From: Photobacterium profundum SS9
Lineage (GTDB): Bacteria > Pseudomonadota > Gammaproteobacteria > Enterobacterales > Vibrionaceae
Length of the DNA stretch: 64,000 bases
Reading direction: 5' to 3'
Assembly (NCBI RefSeq): GCF_000196255.1
Contig: NC_006371.1
Coordinates: forward strand, 2,163,595-2,227,594
This document shows positions 47,155-55,746 of the stretch, in pieces. The stretch's first letter is position 1. Each line of letters starts with the position of its first letter. The position numbers and the translations under genes are program-made. A model generated the notes under the pieces. It ran no database searches. It saw only the letters and a program-made list of their open reading frames with translations, and was not told the origin of the DNA.

Positions 47155-48537
47155 TTAATCAAACCCGTTCGCTTTAGACGCTTGAGCAAACCATTCACCA
47201 CTGCGCTTTACAGTGCGTGTTTGTGTTTCAAGATCGAGGCGGTAGAAGCCATAACGGTTTTTATAAGCATTTGCCCACGACCAGTTATCAATGAATGTCC
47301 AAAGATGGTAACCCTTACAGTTAGCCCCTTCTTGAACTGCTTTATGTAGCCAGGTTAAATGTCCTTTAATAAAGTCGATACGGTAATCATCTTTTACTTG
47401 GCCGTTTTCAATAAATTTCTCTTCACCCTCGACCCCCATACCATTTTCAGAGATATAACATGGAATATTGCCGTAGTTTTCTCGAAGGTTAGTTAGGATG
47501 TCATACACGCCTTGCTCGTAAATTTCCCAGCCACGGTGTGGGTTCATTTTGCGACCTGGCATTTCGTAATAATCAAAGAACCATTCAGGCAGAAATGGAC
47601 CGTCTGTATTCACTGTATGTAATTTGGCTTGAATACGACGCGGTTGATAATAGTTCACCCCAAGTAGATCAACGTTACCCGCCGCTATAGTGGCAAGATC
47701 CCCTTCCTGACAGGCTGGCATTTGATCATGTTCTTGCAGAAAGGCTATTAACTCTTGCGGATACTCACCTTTAACCGACGGATCTAAGAAGCTGCGATTA
47801 AACAATAAATCAGCAATATTTGCCGCTTTTACATCGGCAGTATTTTGTGAGCGTGGGTACGACGGGGTCAGATTTAAAATAATACCAATTTGACCATCGA
47901 GTTGCTGAGCGCGGTAACGCTTTACTGCTTCTGCATGGGCTAGCATCGTATTAAAGGCAACAGTGGCTGCACGTTTAAAATCGACCACATTAGGGTAATG
48001 GAAATCATAAAGATACCCGCCTTCAACTGGCACAATCGGTTCATTAAACGTAAACCAATGCTTTACGCGATCACCATAAAGCTTAAAACAAACATCAGCA
48101 AAATCAGCGTATGCTTCAACCACTTCTCGGCTTTCCCAACCGCCAAGCTCTTGCATTGCGACAGGCATGTCGAAATGGAATAAACAAATAAACGGCTCGA
48201 TATCGTTTGCAATTAACTCGTCAATCACCTTGCCATAGAATGCCACAGCTTCTTGATTAACTTCACCACGACCTGTTGGTATTAATCGTGACCAAGAGAA
48301 CGATGTACGAAATGTGTTGTGACCAATCTCTTTCATTAACGCGATATCAGTTTGGTAATTTTGATAAAACGTTGACGCCTTTGTCGCGCTTACATTATTA
48401 AAGAAACGGTTAGGTTGCTCTTGATACCAAAGGTCCCAAATATTATCCCCTTTGCCACCGTCAAAAGCTGCTCCTTCAGATTGTGTTGCTGATGAGGCAC
48501 TGCCCCACCAAAAATTTTCAGGAAATTGATATTTCAT
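47155..48537 (-). CDS. 6-phospho-beta-glucosidase, glycoside hydrolase family 1
   Basis: 460 residues from ATG 48537 (MKYQFPENFWWGSASSATQSEGA); an in-frame GTG at 48573 begins inside a palindrome and is less likely. The GH1 barrel has the acid/base Glu in 'WFTFNEP', the nucleophile in 'CYISENGMG', and the closing 'LWTFIDNWSWANAYKNRYGFYRLD' segment. The C-terminal 'KNRYGFYRLD..TQTRTVKRSGEWF' region is common in PTS-linked members. It splits the phosphorylated disaccharide brought in by the PTS. Cellobiose, a related beta-glucoside or chitobiose are possible substrates. Confidence 0.9.
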   Translation of the reverse strand: MKYQFPENFWWGSASSATQSEGAAFDGGKGDNIWDLWYQEQPNRFFNNVSATKASTFYQNYQTDIALMKEIGHNTFRTSFSWSRLIPTGRGEVNQEAVAFYGKVIDELIANDIEPFICLFHFDMPVAMQELGGWESREVVEAYADFADVCFKLYGDRVKHWFTFNEPIVPVEGGYLYDFHYPNVVDFKRAATVAFNTMLAHAEAVKRYRAQQLDGQIGIILNLTPSYPRSQNTADVKAANIADLLFNRSFLDPSVKGEYPQELIAFLQEHDQMPACQEGDLATIAAGNVDLLGVNYYQPRRIQAKLHTVNTDGPFLPEWFFDYYEMPGRKMNPHRGWEIYEQGVYDILTNLRENYGNIPCYISENGMGVEGEEKFIENGQVKDDYRIDFIKGHLTWLHKAVQEGANCKGYHLWTFIDNWSWANAYKNRYGFYRLDLETQTRTVKRSGEWFAQASKANGFD

Positions 48538-48559
48538 AGTAGTAAATTCCGATTTATCA

Positions 48560-48577
48560 GGCGGTGATATCACCGCC
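48560..48577. promoter_or_regulatory. Perfect 18-bp palindrome between IIC and glucosidase
   Basis: GGCGGTGATATCACCGCC lies in the 87-bp gap between two operon genes. As RNA it would form a strong hairpin, perhaps a processing or stability element separating expression of the membrane and soluble proteins. No T-run follows closely. Confidence 0.55.
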
Positions 48578-48624
48578 CTTAATTAATAATAAGATATGCT
48601 GTGTAGTCTGATATCACACTTGAA

Positions 48625-49947
48625 TTACGCAGTTACTGGCTGGTCTGAAACTAACTCTTGTTCATCTTTCGCTTCTTGTTCAAGCAGCTGCTTTTCATAC
48701 GCTTTCAGGAAAGGTAGGTACATCATTGCTGAAGAGACCATGCACAATAAACAAAGAATCACAGGACTAAACGCCCAATTTGCAGCCCACGAAGCACCTA
48801 TCGGTGCTGGTGTCGTCCAAGGTGTTAACGACACAACACGTGCAACTAAATCCATTTGCAGAGCGAAATAGGCAAGCGTGGCGTTAATCATCGGTACTAA
48901 GATGAATGGAAGGAAGAACACTGGGTTCATTATGATAGGAGCACCAAAAAGAATCGGTTCATTGATATTAAACAAACTTGGCACTGTACCCATTTTACCA
49001 ATCGTACGTAAATGAATTGCTTTACTACGTAATAATAAGAATGCCAGCGGTAATGTTGAACCAACGCCACCAATTAATAGGTAGTGATCCCAAAAACCTT
49101 GGACAAAAATGTTCGGAATCACCTCACCGGCAGCCATTGCGGCTTGGTTAATCGATAAGTTCGCCATCCAAAAAGGATTCATGATACCCGTTACGATAAG
49201 CGCACCATGAATACCTGCAAACCAAAGGATTTGACAAACAAGTACCGCAAGCAGCAGCGCGGGTAAGGTGTCAGAAGCAGCAACTAAAGGCTCGACGAGC
49301 GACATAATCGCTTGAGGAATAATCATACCAGTCAGTGCTTCAATCAATAAATTCAAAGGGTGTAAGGTTAAAATAACCGCTAAAACAGGAATAAGAATTT
49401 CGAATGAACGTGCCACACCTGTAGGTACTTCAGGCGGTAATTTAATAGTGATATTTTTACGTTTTAATAACGCATACACCTCTGTCGAATAAATCGAAAT
49501 AATAATAGCAGTGAAGATCCCTTGCCCTGAGAAGTACTGCATCGATAACATGCCATCTTGAACAGGTGCAGCCACTAAAAGAAACGACATCAAAGCCAGA
49601 AGCCCAGTAGTAACTGGATCTAAATCATGATGCCGCGCCAAGCTTGAGGCTATTCCGACCGAAATAAATACGGTCATTATTCCCATACTAAGATTAAACG
49701 GAAGCATTAGTGCATCACGATGTACGTCTGAAAAATCTAACCATGCACGGGCAAATCCCCAAGTCGAATCTGCAGAAAAAGGAGGGAAAATAAACACCAG
49801 CATGAACGAACCAACAATCATGAAGGGTAAAGCAGCAATAAAACCATCACGTATGGACGTCACATATTTCTGTTGACCAATTTTACCTGCGATTGGTGTT
49901 ATTTTTTGTTCTATAACACCAACCAATTTATCGTATAGGGCACTCAT
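48625..49947 (-). CDS. PTS IIC component, lactose/cellobiose/chitobiose family
   Basis: 440 residues with about 10 helices. Features: 'IRDGFIAALPFMIVGSFMLVFIFPPF', 'GIHGALIVTGIMNPFW' (sugar site region), 'PSLFNINEPILFGAPIIMNP' (hallmark loop) and 'PWTTPAPIGASWAANWAF'. It moves and phosphorylates the sugar with IIB. AAAAGGAATAA precedes ATG 49947. Second gene of the operon, 62 bp after IIB. Confidence 0.94.
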   Translation of the reverse strand: MSALYDKLVGVIEQKITPIAGKIGQQKYVTSIRDGFIAALPFMIVGSFMLVFIFPPFSADSTWGFARAWLDFSDVHRDALMLPFNLSMGIMTVFISVGIASSLARHHDLDPVTTGLLALMSFLLVAAPVQDGMLSMQYFSGQGIFTAIIISIYSTEVYALLKRKNITIKLPPEVPTGVARSFEILIPVLAVILTLHPLNLLIEALTGMIIPQAIMSLVEPLVAASDTLPALLLAVLVCQILWFAGIHGALIVTGIMNPFWMANLSINQAAMAAGEVIPNIFVQGFWDHYLLIGGVGSTLPLAFLLLRSKAIHLRTIGKMGTVPSLFNINEPILFGAPIIMNPVFFLPFILVPMINATLAYFALQMDLVARVVSLTPWTTPAPIGASWAANWAFSPVILCLLCMVSSAMMYLPFLKAYEKQLLEQEAKDEQELVSDQPVTA

Positions 49948-50009
49948 TGTTATTATTCCTTTTTGAGTTTTTGCTTATTCACTGTAAATAGACATTCTTC
50001 TTTTCACTT

Positions 50010-50315
50010 TTAATCGATCAGCGATAAAGCAAAATCCAATACCTTGTCACCCTTTTGCATGCCGTAATCCATCATGTTGATTGGCTCAACTTTTATGCCA
50101 TGAGCATCCGCTTTTTTCTGTAAGTCACTTTGCATATATTTCACCTGAGGTCCAAGTAGCACCACTTGGTAATTGCCTACATTCTGATCAAACTCAGATG
50201 CACCAAAAGCTTTAATTTCAACAGATAAGCTACGTTTTCCTGCTTCAATAACCATTTTTTTAACCAACAAACTGGTCGACATTCCCGCAGAACAACAAAG
50301 CATAATTTTTTTCAT
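50010..50315 (-). CDS. PTS IIB component, lactose/chitobiose family
   Basis: 101 residues from ATG 50315 (GGAGAG 8 nt before). The longer open frame to 50390 is upstream leader. The phospho-accepting Cys is C8 in 'MLCCSAGMSTSLLVKK', as in ChbB. Small alpha/beta fold with 'YQVVLLGPQVKYM'. First gene of the operon, with a perfect LacI-type operator 78 bp upstream. Confidence 0.94.
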   Translation of the reverse strand: MKKIMLCCSAGMSTSLLVKKMVIEAGKRSLSVEIKAFGASEFDQNVGNYQVVLLGPQVKYMQSDLQKKADAHGIKVEPINMMDYGMQKGDKVLDFALSLID

Positions 50316-50390
50316 TTCATCTCTCCAAATCGATTTAAGAAGAAGCATTAATTGCCTCGATGGAGGAAAATATAAACCCAGAGGAAACAA

Positions 50391-50774
50391 ATGGAAACCG
50401 GTTTCCGTATGATTCCAATTGAACTGTGAATGAGATCAACAAGATTAATAAAATCTTCATATTTTTTGTGATCAAAGCGATGTAAGGATTAGAACATGAT
50501 GAAACTGAGGGTAAGCCTTTGATTTATAACGGAGGTGAGTTTTAACTATTTGATTTAAATAATTAAAAACTTAAGATGTAAATTAAATATAAAAGCGGTT
50601 TTATTTTTAAGTTAGAGTGTCATAAGAATTTAAGTATATTCACCCCATAAATTTGAGCTTGAGATCACCATTTAAGTATCAGGTTAGTTAATAACCACAA
50701 GCTTATTATTTTTATGTTTCCGTCGGTTTCCAATGATAGTAGGCTAGCCCCACAATATTGGTAAGGAATAAGTG
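50391..50774. promoter_or_regulatory. Divergent control region of the two PTS loci
   Basis: Carries the perfect operator GGAAACCGGTTTCC (50393-50406) next to the IIB operon. A tandem half-site pair GTTTCCGTCGGTTTCC (50716-50731) lies 43 bp before the orphan IIC. The middle is AT-rich; TTGTGATCAAAGCGATGT near 50466 is a partial CRP-like site. Both transcription units are thus probably under the same LacI protein. Confidence 0.65.
50393..50406. promoter_or_regulatory. LacI-type operator
   Basis: Perfect 14-bp palindrome GGAAACCGGTTTCC with the central CG typical of LacI-family sites. The half-site GGAAACC recurs at 50725-50731 (inverted) and 52140-52146. Confidence 0.75.
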
Positions 50775-52085
50775 ATGAATGTACAACTGATGCGGGTCGT
50801 CACTAATGGTATAGAGCAATATATATCACCATTAGCAAATATGTTGACTCGTAGTAAGCATGTATCAGCACTTCGCGATGGTTTTCAACTCGCAATGCCT
50901 TTCGTAATAGTGGGCAGTCTTTTTGTTCCTTTAATTTTTCCCCCTATATTACAAGATGCAGGCTCAGGTATAGGCAGTGCTTGGTACCGTTTCTCGGTCG
51001 AATGGCGTGAACTTCTATTACCGCCCTTTCAGCTAACCCTTGGTTTAATTGCCTTAATGATTGCTTTTGGTACGTCAGCTAGTTTGGCAAAGCAATACCA
51101 AATGCCTGAAAGATTCTCTGGATTAACGGGCTGCTTATCTTTTTTATTACTAGCGGGCTTTTATGGTCCAGAACCTTCAGAAATGCGATATTTAGGAGGG
51201 ATGGGGATTTTTACTGCATTAATGGCAAGTTTTTATGCCATTGAAGTTATACGATTTTTCTATCTTAGAGGGTGGTATATTCAACTACCCGATGAAGTAC
51301 CTACTATCACCATGCAAGGCTTTAAATTAATAACGCCGTTAATTTTTATTCTTTTTACGCTCACACTGTTTAATGCTTACCTTCAACATGAATTTCAACT
51401 TCTTTTCCCACAAATTGTAGAGCTCTTCTTTCAACCGCTACTTGTTGCATCAGATACATTAACAGCCGTGTTAATATCATTATTAATTAGCCACTTACTT
51501 TGGTTTGTGGGTATTCATGGTGCGTTAATAATCACAGGGATTATGAACCCATTTTGGATGAGATCTTTAATTGAAAATCAGCAGGCTTTAGCGTCCGGTG
51601 TAGAACAATTGCCACACATTTATTTACAAGGTTTCTGGGATTATTATATTTTAATTGGTGGTATAGGCTCAACGCTGCCATTAATATTCATGGCAATACG
51701 CAGTCAATCAAAACAACTACGTTCGGTAGGAAAGGTAGGCTTAATACCCTCACTATTTAATATTAATGAACCCATATTATTTGGCTTTCCAATAATTATG
51801 AATCCACTGTTCTTAATTCCCTTTATTTGTGTACCGTTACTTAATGCATCACTAGCATGGTACCTAACCGATATCGGAGTCTTAGACAGGTTTGTTGCAA
51901 TGTTACCTTGGTCTATGCCAGCACCTATCGGTGCTGCTTGGGCTGCAAATGGTAGTATTAATAACCTCTGTATGAGCTTACTAGCCATTCTCAATTCATG
52001 GTTTATCTATAAGCCTTTTTTTAAAGCACACGAAAAAATGCTGATCGAACAAGAGTTGAAATTAAAGCGCAACCGCAGCGCATAA
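50775..52085 (+). CDS. Orphan PTS IIC component, divergent from the PTS operon
   Basis: 436 residues from ATG 50775 (AAGGA 7 nt before; the upstream GTG is too close). Closely parallels the IIC at 48625: 'LRDGFQLAMPFVIVGSLFVPLIFPP', 'GIHGALIITGIMNPFWM', 'PSLFNINEPILFGFPIIMNPLF' and 'PWSMPAPIGAAWAANGS'. No IIA or IIB accompanies it, so it must borrow those of the divergent operon. The duplicate may recognise another beta-glucoside. Half-operators for the same repressor precede it. Confidence 0.9.
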   Translation: MNVQLMRVVTNGIEQYISPLANMLTRSKHVSALRDGFQLAMPFVIVGSLFVPLIFPPILQDAGSGIGSAWYRFSVEWRELLLPPFQLTLGLIALMIAFGTSASLAKQYQMPERFSGLTGCLSFLLLAGFYGPEPSEMRYLGGMGIFTALMASFYAIEVIRFFYLRGWYIQLPDEVPTITMQGFKLITPLIFILFTLTLFNAYLQHEFQLLFPQIVELFFQPLLVASDTLTAVLISLLISHLLWFVGIHGALIITGIMNPFWMRSLIENQQALASGVEQLPHIYLQGFWDYYILIGGIGSTLPLIFMAIRSQSKQLRSVGKVGLIPSLFNINEPILFGFPIIMNPLFLIPFICVPLLNASLAWYLTDIGVLDRFVAMLPWSMPAPIGAAWAANGSINNLCMSLLAILNSWFIYKPFFKAHEKMLIEQELKLKRNRSA

Positions 52086-52239
52086 ATCACGTTCAACTTA
52101 AGATAACGACTACTTTCAATTATCGGTTTTCACTCAAATGGAAACCGCTCTCCATTTAGATTCATTGATACGATAAGATAAGAGCACCGGATAGATCATC
52201 GATGTATGACTAACTTGATTTTTTCCGTCATTTTAATTG
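52086..52239. promoter_or_regulatory. Convergent gap with an operator-like inverted repeat
   Basis: AAATGGAAACCGCTCTCCATTT (about 52136-52157) is an imperfect palindrome sharing GGAAACCG with the PTS operator, 50 bp after the orphan IIC. It could be a remote auxiliary operator for looping or a transcription-end hairpin. Confidence 0.4.
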
Positions 52240-53652
52240 TTACTTTGGACTAAAGCGACGCTTCGACCACAATGATTTAATGTCGTTAAGGTAATCACAG
52301 TAAGGAGAAGCCATTAAGAGCTCAGAATGATTTGCTTCTAACCACCCATTCAGTAATCTTATCGCATAAACAGCAGCCAGTACGTTCGCTATTGCGATCC
52401 CAATCCAAATAAATGTGAGCCCCATCCAAGCACCTACAACCGCAAGTGGAAGAGTAAAGATGATGGCTTTCACTAAGGTTAAACGTAGCGACAAGTTTGC
52501 TTGCTGAACCCCATTAAAAAATGATGTCGTGATAAGCGCTAACCCAAAAGCAGGAAATGATAAACCCACAAGATTGAAGTACAGTTGCCCATATTCAATA
52601 ATTTCTTTGCTGTCTGTAAAAATACCAATAATAGGCTGAGAAAATAGCACCATAATGGCAAAAAAGAATAATCCCCAATAAACCGTCATTCTGCCGGAAT
52701 ACGCAATCACTTGATCTAATCGCTGGTACGCTTTAGCACCATAATTCTGGGCAACAAGTGGCGTTACGATAACACTCAACGCCAGTATTCCAGTTAAGAT
52801 AAGTGATTCAATGCGCGTTACAATCCCATAAGCTGCAATGGCATTATCACCATATTGAGAGACCATGCGAGTGATCACCGCAATGGCTATTGGGTTTAGA
52901 ATCTGTGCAGCAATCGCGGGAGATGCGATGCTCATAATCTCTTTAAAATAGACTTTCGCTTGCGAAAAAGAATGCAGTGATGACAGAGAAAACAAATCTT
53001 CTTTAATCAAGACTAAAAGCATTAACCCAAAAATACTCACCCAAGAGATGAGTGTCGCAACCGCAGCCCCTTGCAAGCCTAAAGCAGGAAATAACCCAAT
53101 ACCAAAAATCAGTAAGTAATCAAAAATAACATTGATGATCCCACCAATCGCCATAATAACGGTTGTTTGAATCATGATGCCTTTTGACATCAGCGCGGCA
53201 TTACCAATTAAAGTACCGACTAATGCAAACATGCCAATATACAGTGGCAACATGTAGCTTGAAATCATCGCGATGGTTTCAGCTGTCGCACCAAGCAATA
53301 AAAAAGTAGGCTGAATAGTGAAGATTCCCGCAACAGCAAGTAATACGCTGAAAAGCATAAAAACAAGAATTGAAAGAGTTGTTAGTGATTGTGCTTTGCT
53401 TGAATCCCCTTCTCCTAACGCTTTACCTACTACAGAAGAAACACCAGCAGCCGTTCCCATGAAGAAACTGACAATAAAGATATAGATCGGATAAGAAAAG
53501 CTAATTGCGGCAAGTTCTTTCGTGCCAAGCTGACCAATGAAGTAGGTATCAACCAGTTGAAAGAGAAAGGTCATTAACATTCCAAACGCTGCGGGCACCG
53601 CCATTGATACCAATACCTTTTTTACTGGTTTATTTAGAAGTCCCGTATCCAT
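52240..53652 (-). CDS. MATE-family multidrug/sodium antiporter
   Basis: 470 residues, 12 helices in two repeats: 'VPAAFGMLMTFLFQLVDTYFIGQLGTKELAAISFSYPI' and 'SPAIAAQILNPIAIAVITRMVSQYGDNAIAAYGIVTRIE' are the two start segments. 'TPLVAQNYGAKAYQRL' is also a MATE hallmark. GGGGG lies before the ATG. Exports organic cations or drugs by sodium or proton exchange. Single gene, converging with the orphan IIC. Confidence 0.93.
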   Translation of the reverse strand: MDTGLLNKPVKKVLVSMAVPAAFGMLMTFLFQLVDTYFIGQLGTKELAAISFSYPIYIFIVSFFMGTAAGVSSVVGKALGEGDSSKAQSLTTLSILVFMLFSVLLAVAGIFTIQPTFLLLGATAETIAMISSYMLPLYIGMFALVGTLIGNAALMSKGIMIQTTVIMAIGGIINVIFDYLLIFGIGLFPALGLQGAAVATLISWVSIFGLMLLVLIKEDLFSLSSLHSFSQAKVYFKEIMSIASPAIAAQILNPIAIAVITRMVSQYGDNAIAAYGIVTRIESLILTGILALSVIVTPLVAQNYGAKAYQRLDQVIAYSGRMTVYWGLFFFAIMVLFSQPIIGIFTDSKEIIEYGQLYFNLVGLSFPAFGLALITTSFFNGVQQANLSLRLTLVKAIIFTLPLAVVGAWMGLTFIWIGIAIANVLAAVYAIRLLNGWLEANHSELLMASPYCDYLNDIKSLWSKRRFSPK

Positions 53653-53818
53653 GGTGCCCCCTTTCTATCTTTCTATTACTTGCTTTTTATTTCAGATACA
53701 AAAAGGGCGCATTTATACGATCTTTGTTGGCACTAGAATCGTAAAATACGCCCTTGCAGTATTAACTAAACAGTCGGTTATTCAGCTAAGATGCTTTTAA
53801 TAAAACATACCGCTTCAG

Positions 53819-54340
53819 CTATAACAGAGCAACGACTGTCGCTAACTTATCTTGCAGTTCAGCATTCGTTAGCTTTCCCTGTTCCATATCGAAGTTATCG
53901 TAAAAACTTGGTATCGATAAAGAGCCTTTCACGTCGGCAGCAAAATAGGGGGCTGAACCTGTCGCCGCCGCCAATACAGACGATGCACCACCAGGCCCCG
54001 GCGATGTTGCTAGCATAATAACAGGCTTACCTTGGTAGACTTTCATGTCGATGCGAGACGTCCAATCAAACACATTTTTAAATGCTGCTGTATACGAACC
54101 ATTGTGCTCGGCATAAGAAATAATGATGGCATCAGCTTCGCCTAGTTTCTTGTAGAAACGTTGCGCAGGCTCTGGCTGTCCCAGTTCTTTTTCTTTATCT
54201 TCACTGAAAATTGGCATATCGAAATCATTTAAATCCAAGACTTCTACTTCTGCATTTTCAACTAAGCTTGCTGCGTAAGTTGCCAACTGTTTGTTGATAG
54301 ATGTTGAGCTGCTGCTTGCCGCTAGAGCTAATACTTTCAT
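53819..54340 (-). CDS. NADPH-dependent FMN reductase family protein
   Basis: 173 residues from ATG 54340 (AAAGGA 6 nt before). Flavodoxin fold: 'MKVLALAASSSSTSINKQLATYAA' carries the FMN phosphate loop, 'ADAIIISYAEHNGSYTAAFKNVFDW' and 'KPVIMLATSPGPGGASSVL' complete the site. Probably reduces quinones or azo compounds. Forms a two-gene unit with the VOC protein upstream, divergent from a LysR regulator that likely controls both. Confidence 0.9.
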   Translation of the reverse strand: MKVLALAASSSSTSINKQLATYAASLVENAEVEVLDLNDFDMPIFSEDKEKELGQPEPAQRFYKKLGEADAIIISYAEHNGSYTAAFKNVFDWTSRIDMKVYQGKPVIMLATSPGPGGASSVLAAATGSAPYFAADVKGSLSIPSFYDNFDMEQGKLTNAELQDKLATVVALL

Positions 54341-54356
54341 GATGATTCCTTTATAT

Positions 54357-54587
54357 TTATTTTTTAAACGCATTCAGTCCGATATATTCAATGAACTCAA
54401 TAACATTTTTATCTGGGTCTCGGATAAAACAAGATACGCCTGTAGGGTGTTCCACAATCGCAACAGGCTCTGAACCGCTAGGACCCGTAATATATTCAAA
54501 CCCTAACTTGGCATAGAAATCTCGCGCGATTTCAAAATTACGAACACGTAAGCCAATATGATTAATGCGGGTAATCTGTTTCATCAT
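54357..54587 (-). CDS. VOC/glyoxalase-fold protein with an internal deletion
   Basis: 76 residues, about 60% of the normal ~125. The first module is intact (ITRINHIGLRVRNFEIARDFYAKLGFEYITGPSGSEPVAIVEHPTG). The text then jumps to the final strand 'VSCFIRDPDKNVIEFIEYIG'. In relatives, the region between carries the second module's start and the 'HPGYTHVALEV' segment. About 50 residues are missing in frame, so the metal site (His/Glu from both modules) loses ligands. It may be non-functional or act as a dimer. ATGATG start, divergent from the LysR gene. Confidence 0.75.
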   Translation of the reverse strand: MMKQITRINHIGLRVRNFEIARDFYAKLGFEYITGPSGSEPVAIVEHPTGVSCFIRDPDKNVIEFIEYIGLNAFKK

Positions 54588-54714
54588 ATGATCCTTTCTA
54601 TGCCTTTTTGTTCCATGGACTAACTATACTTTATACACAGATGTTGATTAATAGCCTAAATGTGTAATGATTATTTCCATATGACTTCTAATAAAAAATA
54701 AAGAGATAGATTCA

Positions 54715-55617
54715 ATGGCTTTCAACGCGGTTTTGTTTGATGGCATGGTGGTTTTTACAGAAGTGGTGAACAGTGGCAGCTTTACACAAGCTGCGTTAAA
54801 CAGTGGTCATTCGACATCTTACATCAGCAAAGAGATTAATAAACTAGAAGCCCGTTTAGGAATAAGGTTACTTCATCGTACAACGCGCACTCTAAGCCTA
54901 ACCCCTGAAGGTGAACTCTACTTTCAGCAATGCCTGCAGCTCATTGAAGATGCACAAGTCGCCGAGAATGCGATTACAGGCCAACAAGAAAAACCGCAAG
55001 GGCGTTTAAAAGTCAGTTGTCCTGTCAGCTTTGGTTTATCAAATCTACGTCCAATTCTGTCTCAATTTACCGAGCAATACCCTGAAATAGTTTTAGAATT
55101 GGATTTAAACGATAGAAAAATTGATATTGTCGCTGAAGGATATGACGTCGCAATACGCGCCTCAAAGCAGCTTGATGATTCGAGTTTGATTAGCCGTCGG
55201 ATAAGGCGTTCTTATACTGTTGTTATTGCCTCTCCTGATTACCTACAAAAACACGGTACCCCCAAGCACCCAAGTGAATTATCACAACATAAAACCATTA
55301 GTTATAGTTATATTCGCCAAGGTAACTCTTGGGATTTAATAGACCAAGACGGGCAAACAATTCATATCCCCATTAAAAGCCAAGTGGTGACCAATAATTC
55401 TTACATGGAATTAGCATTGTGTATGGCAGGCCAAGGGATCACAATCTTGCCGCATTTTCACTTACACGATGAAGTAGAACAAGGGAAGTTAGTTGCCCTT
55501 TTCACCGACTTTCCTCGCCTGCCGATTGATATTTTTATGGTGTATCCAAGTCGTAAGCATATGTCTGCTAAAGTACGGTGTTTTTTAGATTTCATTATGG
55601 AACATTTAGGGGATTAA
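54715..55617 (+). CDS. LysR-family transcriptional regulator
   Basis: 300 residues. N-terminal helix-turn-helix (FTQAALNSGHSTSYISKEINKLEARLGIRLLHRTTRTLSLTPEGELYFQQC), then the two-lobed ligand domain with 'GRLKVSCPVSFG' and 'GYDVAIRASKQLDDSSLISRRI'. The CrgA/DsdC-like branch is suggested by 'RTTRTLSLTPEGELYF'. Divergent from the VOC/FMN-reductase pair across 127 bp, the classical layout for its target. Ligand unknown. Confidence 0.92.
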   Translation: MAFNAVLFDGMVVFTEVVNSGSFTQAALNSGHSTSYISKEINKLEARLGIRLLHRTTRTLSLTPEGELYFQQCLQLIEDAQVAENAITGQQEKPQGRLKVSCPVSFGLSNLRPILSQFTEQYPEIVLELDLNDRKIDIVAEGYDVAIRASKQLDDSSLISRRIRRSYTVVIASPDYLQKHGTPKHPSELSQHKTISYSYIRQGNSWDLIDQDGQTIHIPIKSQVVTNNSYMELALCMAGQGITILPHFHLHDEVEQGKLVALFTDFPRLPIDIFMVYPSRKHMSAKVRCFLDFIMEHLGD

Positions 55618-55671
55618 GGTTACCTAGCCTTTACAACAGATAACCCATCTCAAATAACACACCACAAACAC

Positions 55672-55692
55672 TTGATAATAATTCTCATTTGC
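55672..55692. promoter_or_regulatory. Fur-box-like sequence before the exporter gene
   Basis: TTGATAATAATTCTCATTTGC matches 14 of 19 positions of the Fur consensus and keeps the first GATAAT and the TCATT core. It lies about 55 bp upstream of the ATG at 55747, in promoter range. Confidence 0.5.
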
Positions 55693-55746
55693 ATTTAAAT
55701 ATACCGATACTTTTCTTTTTCTCGATTGAACATTTCGGAGCTATTT

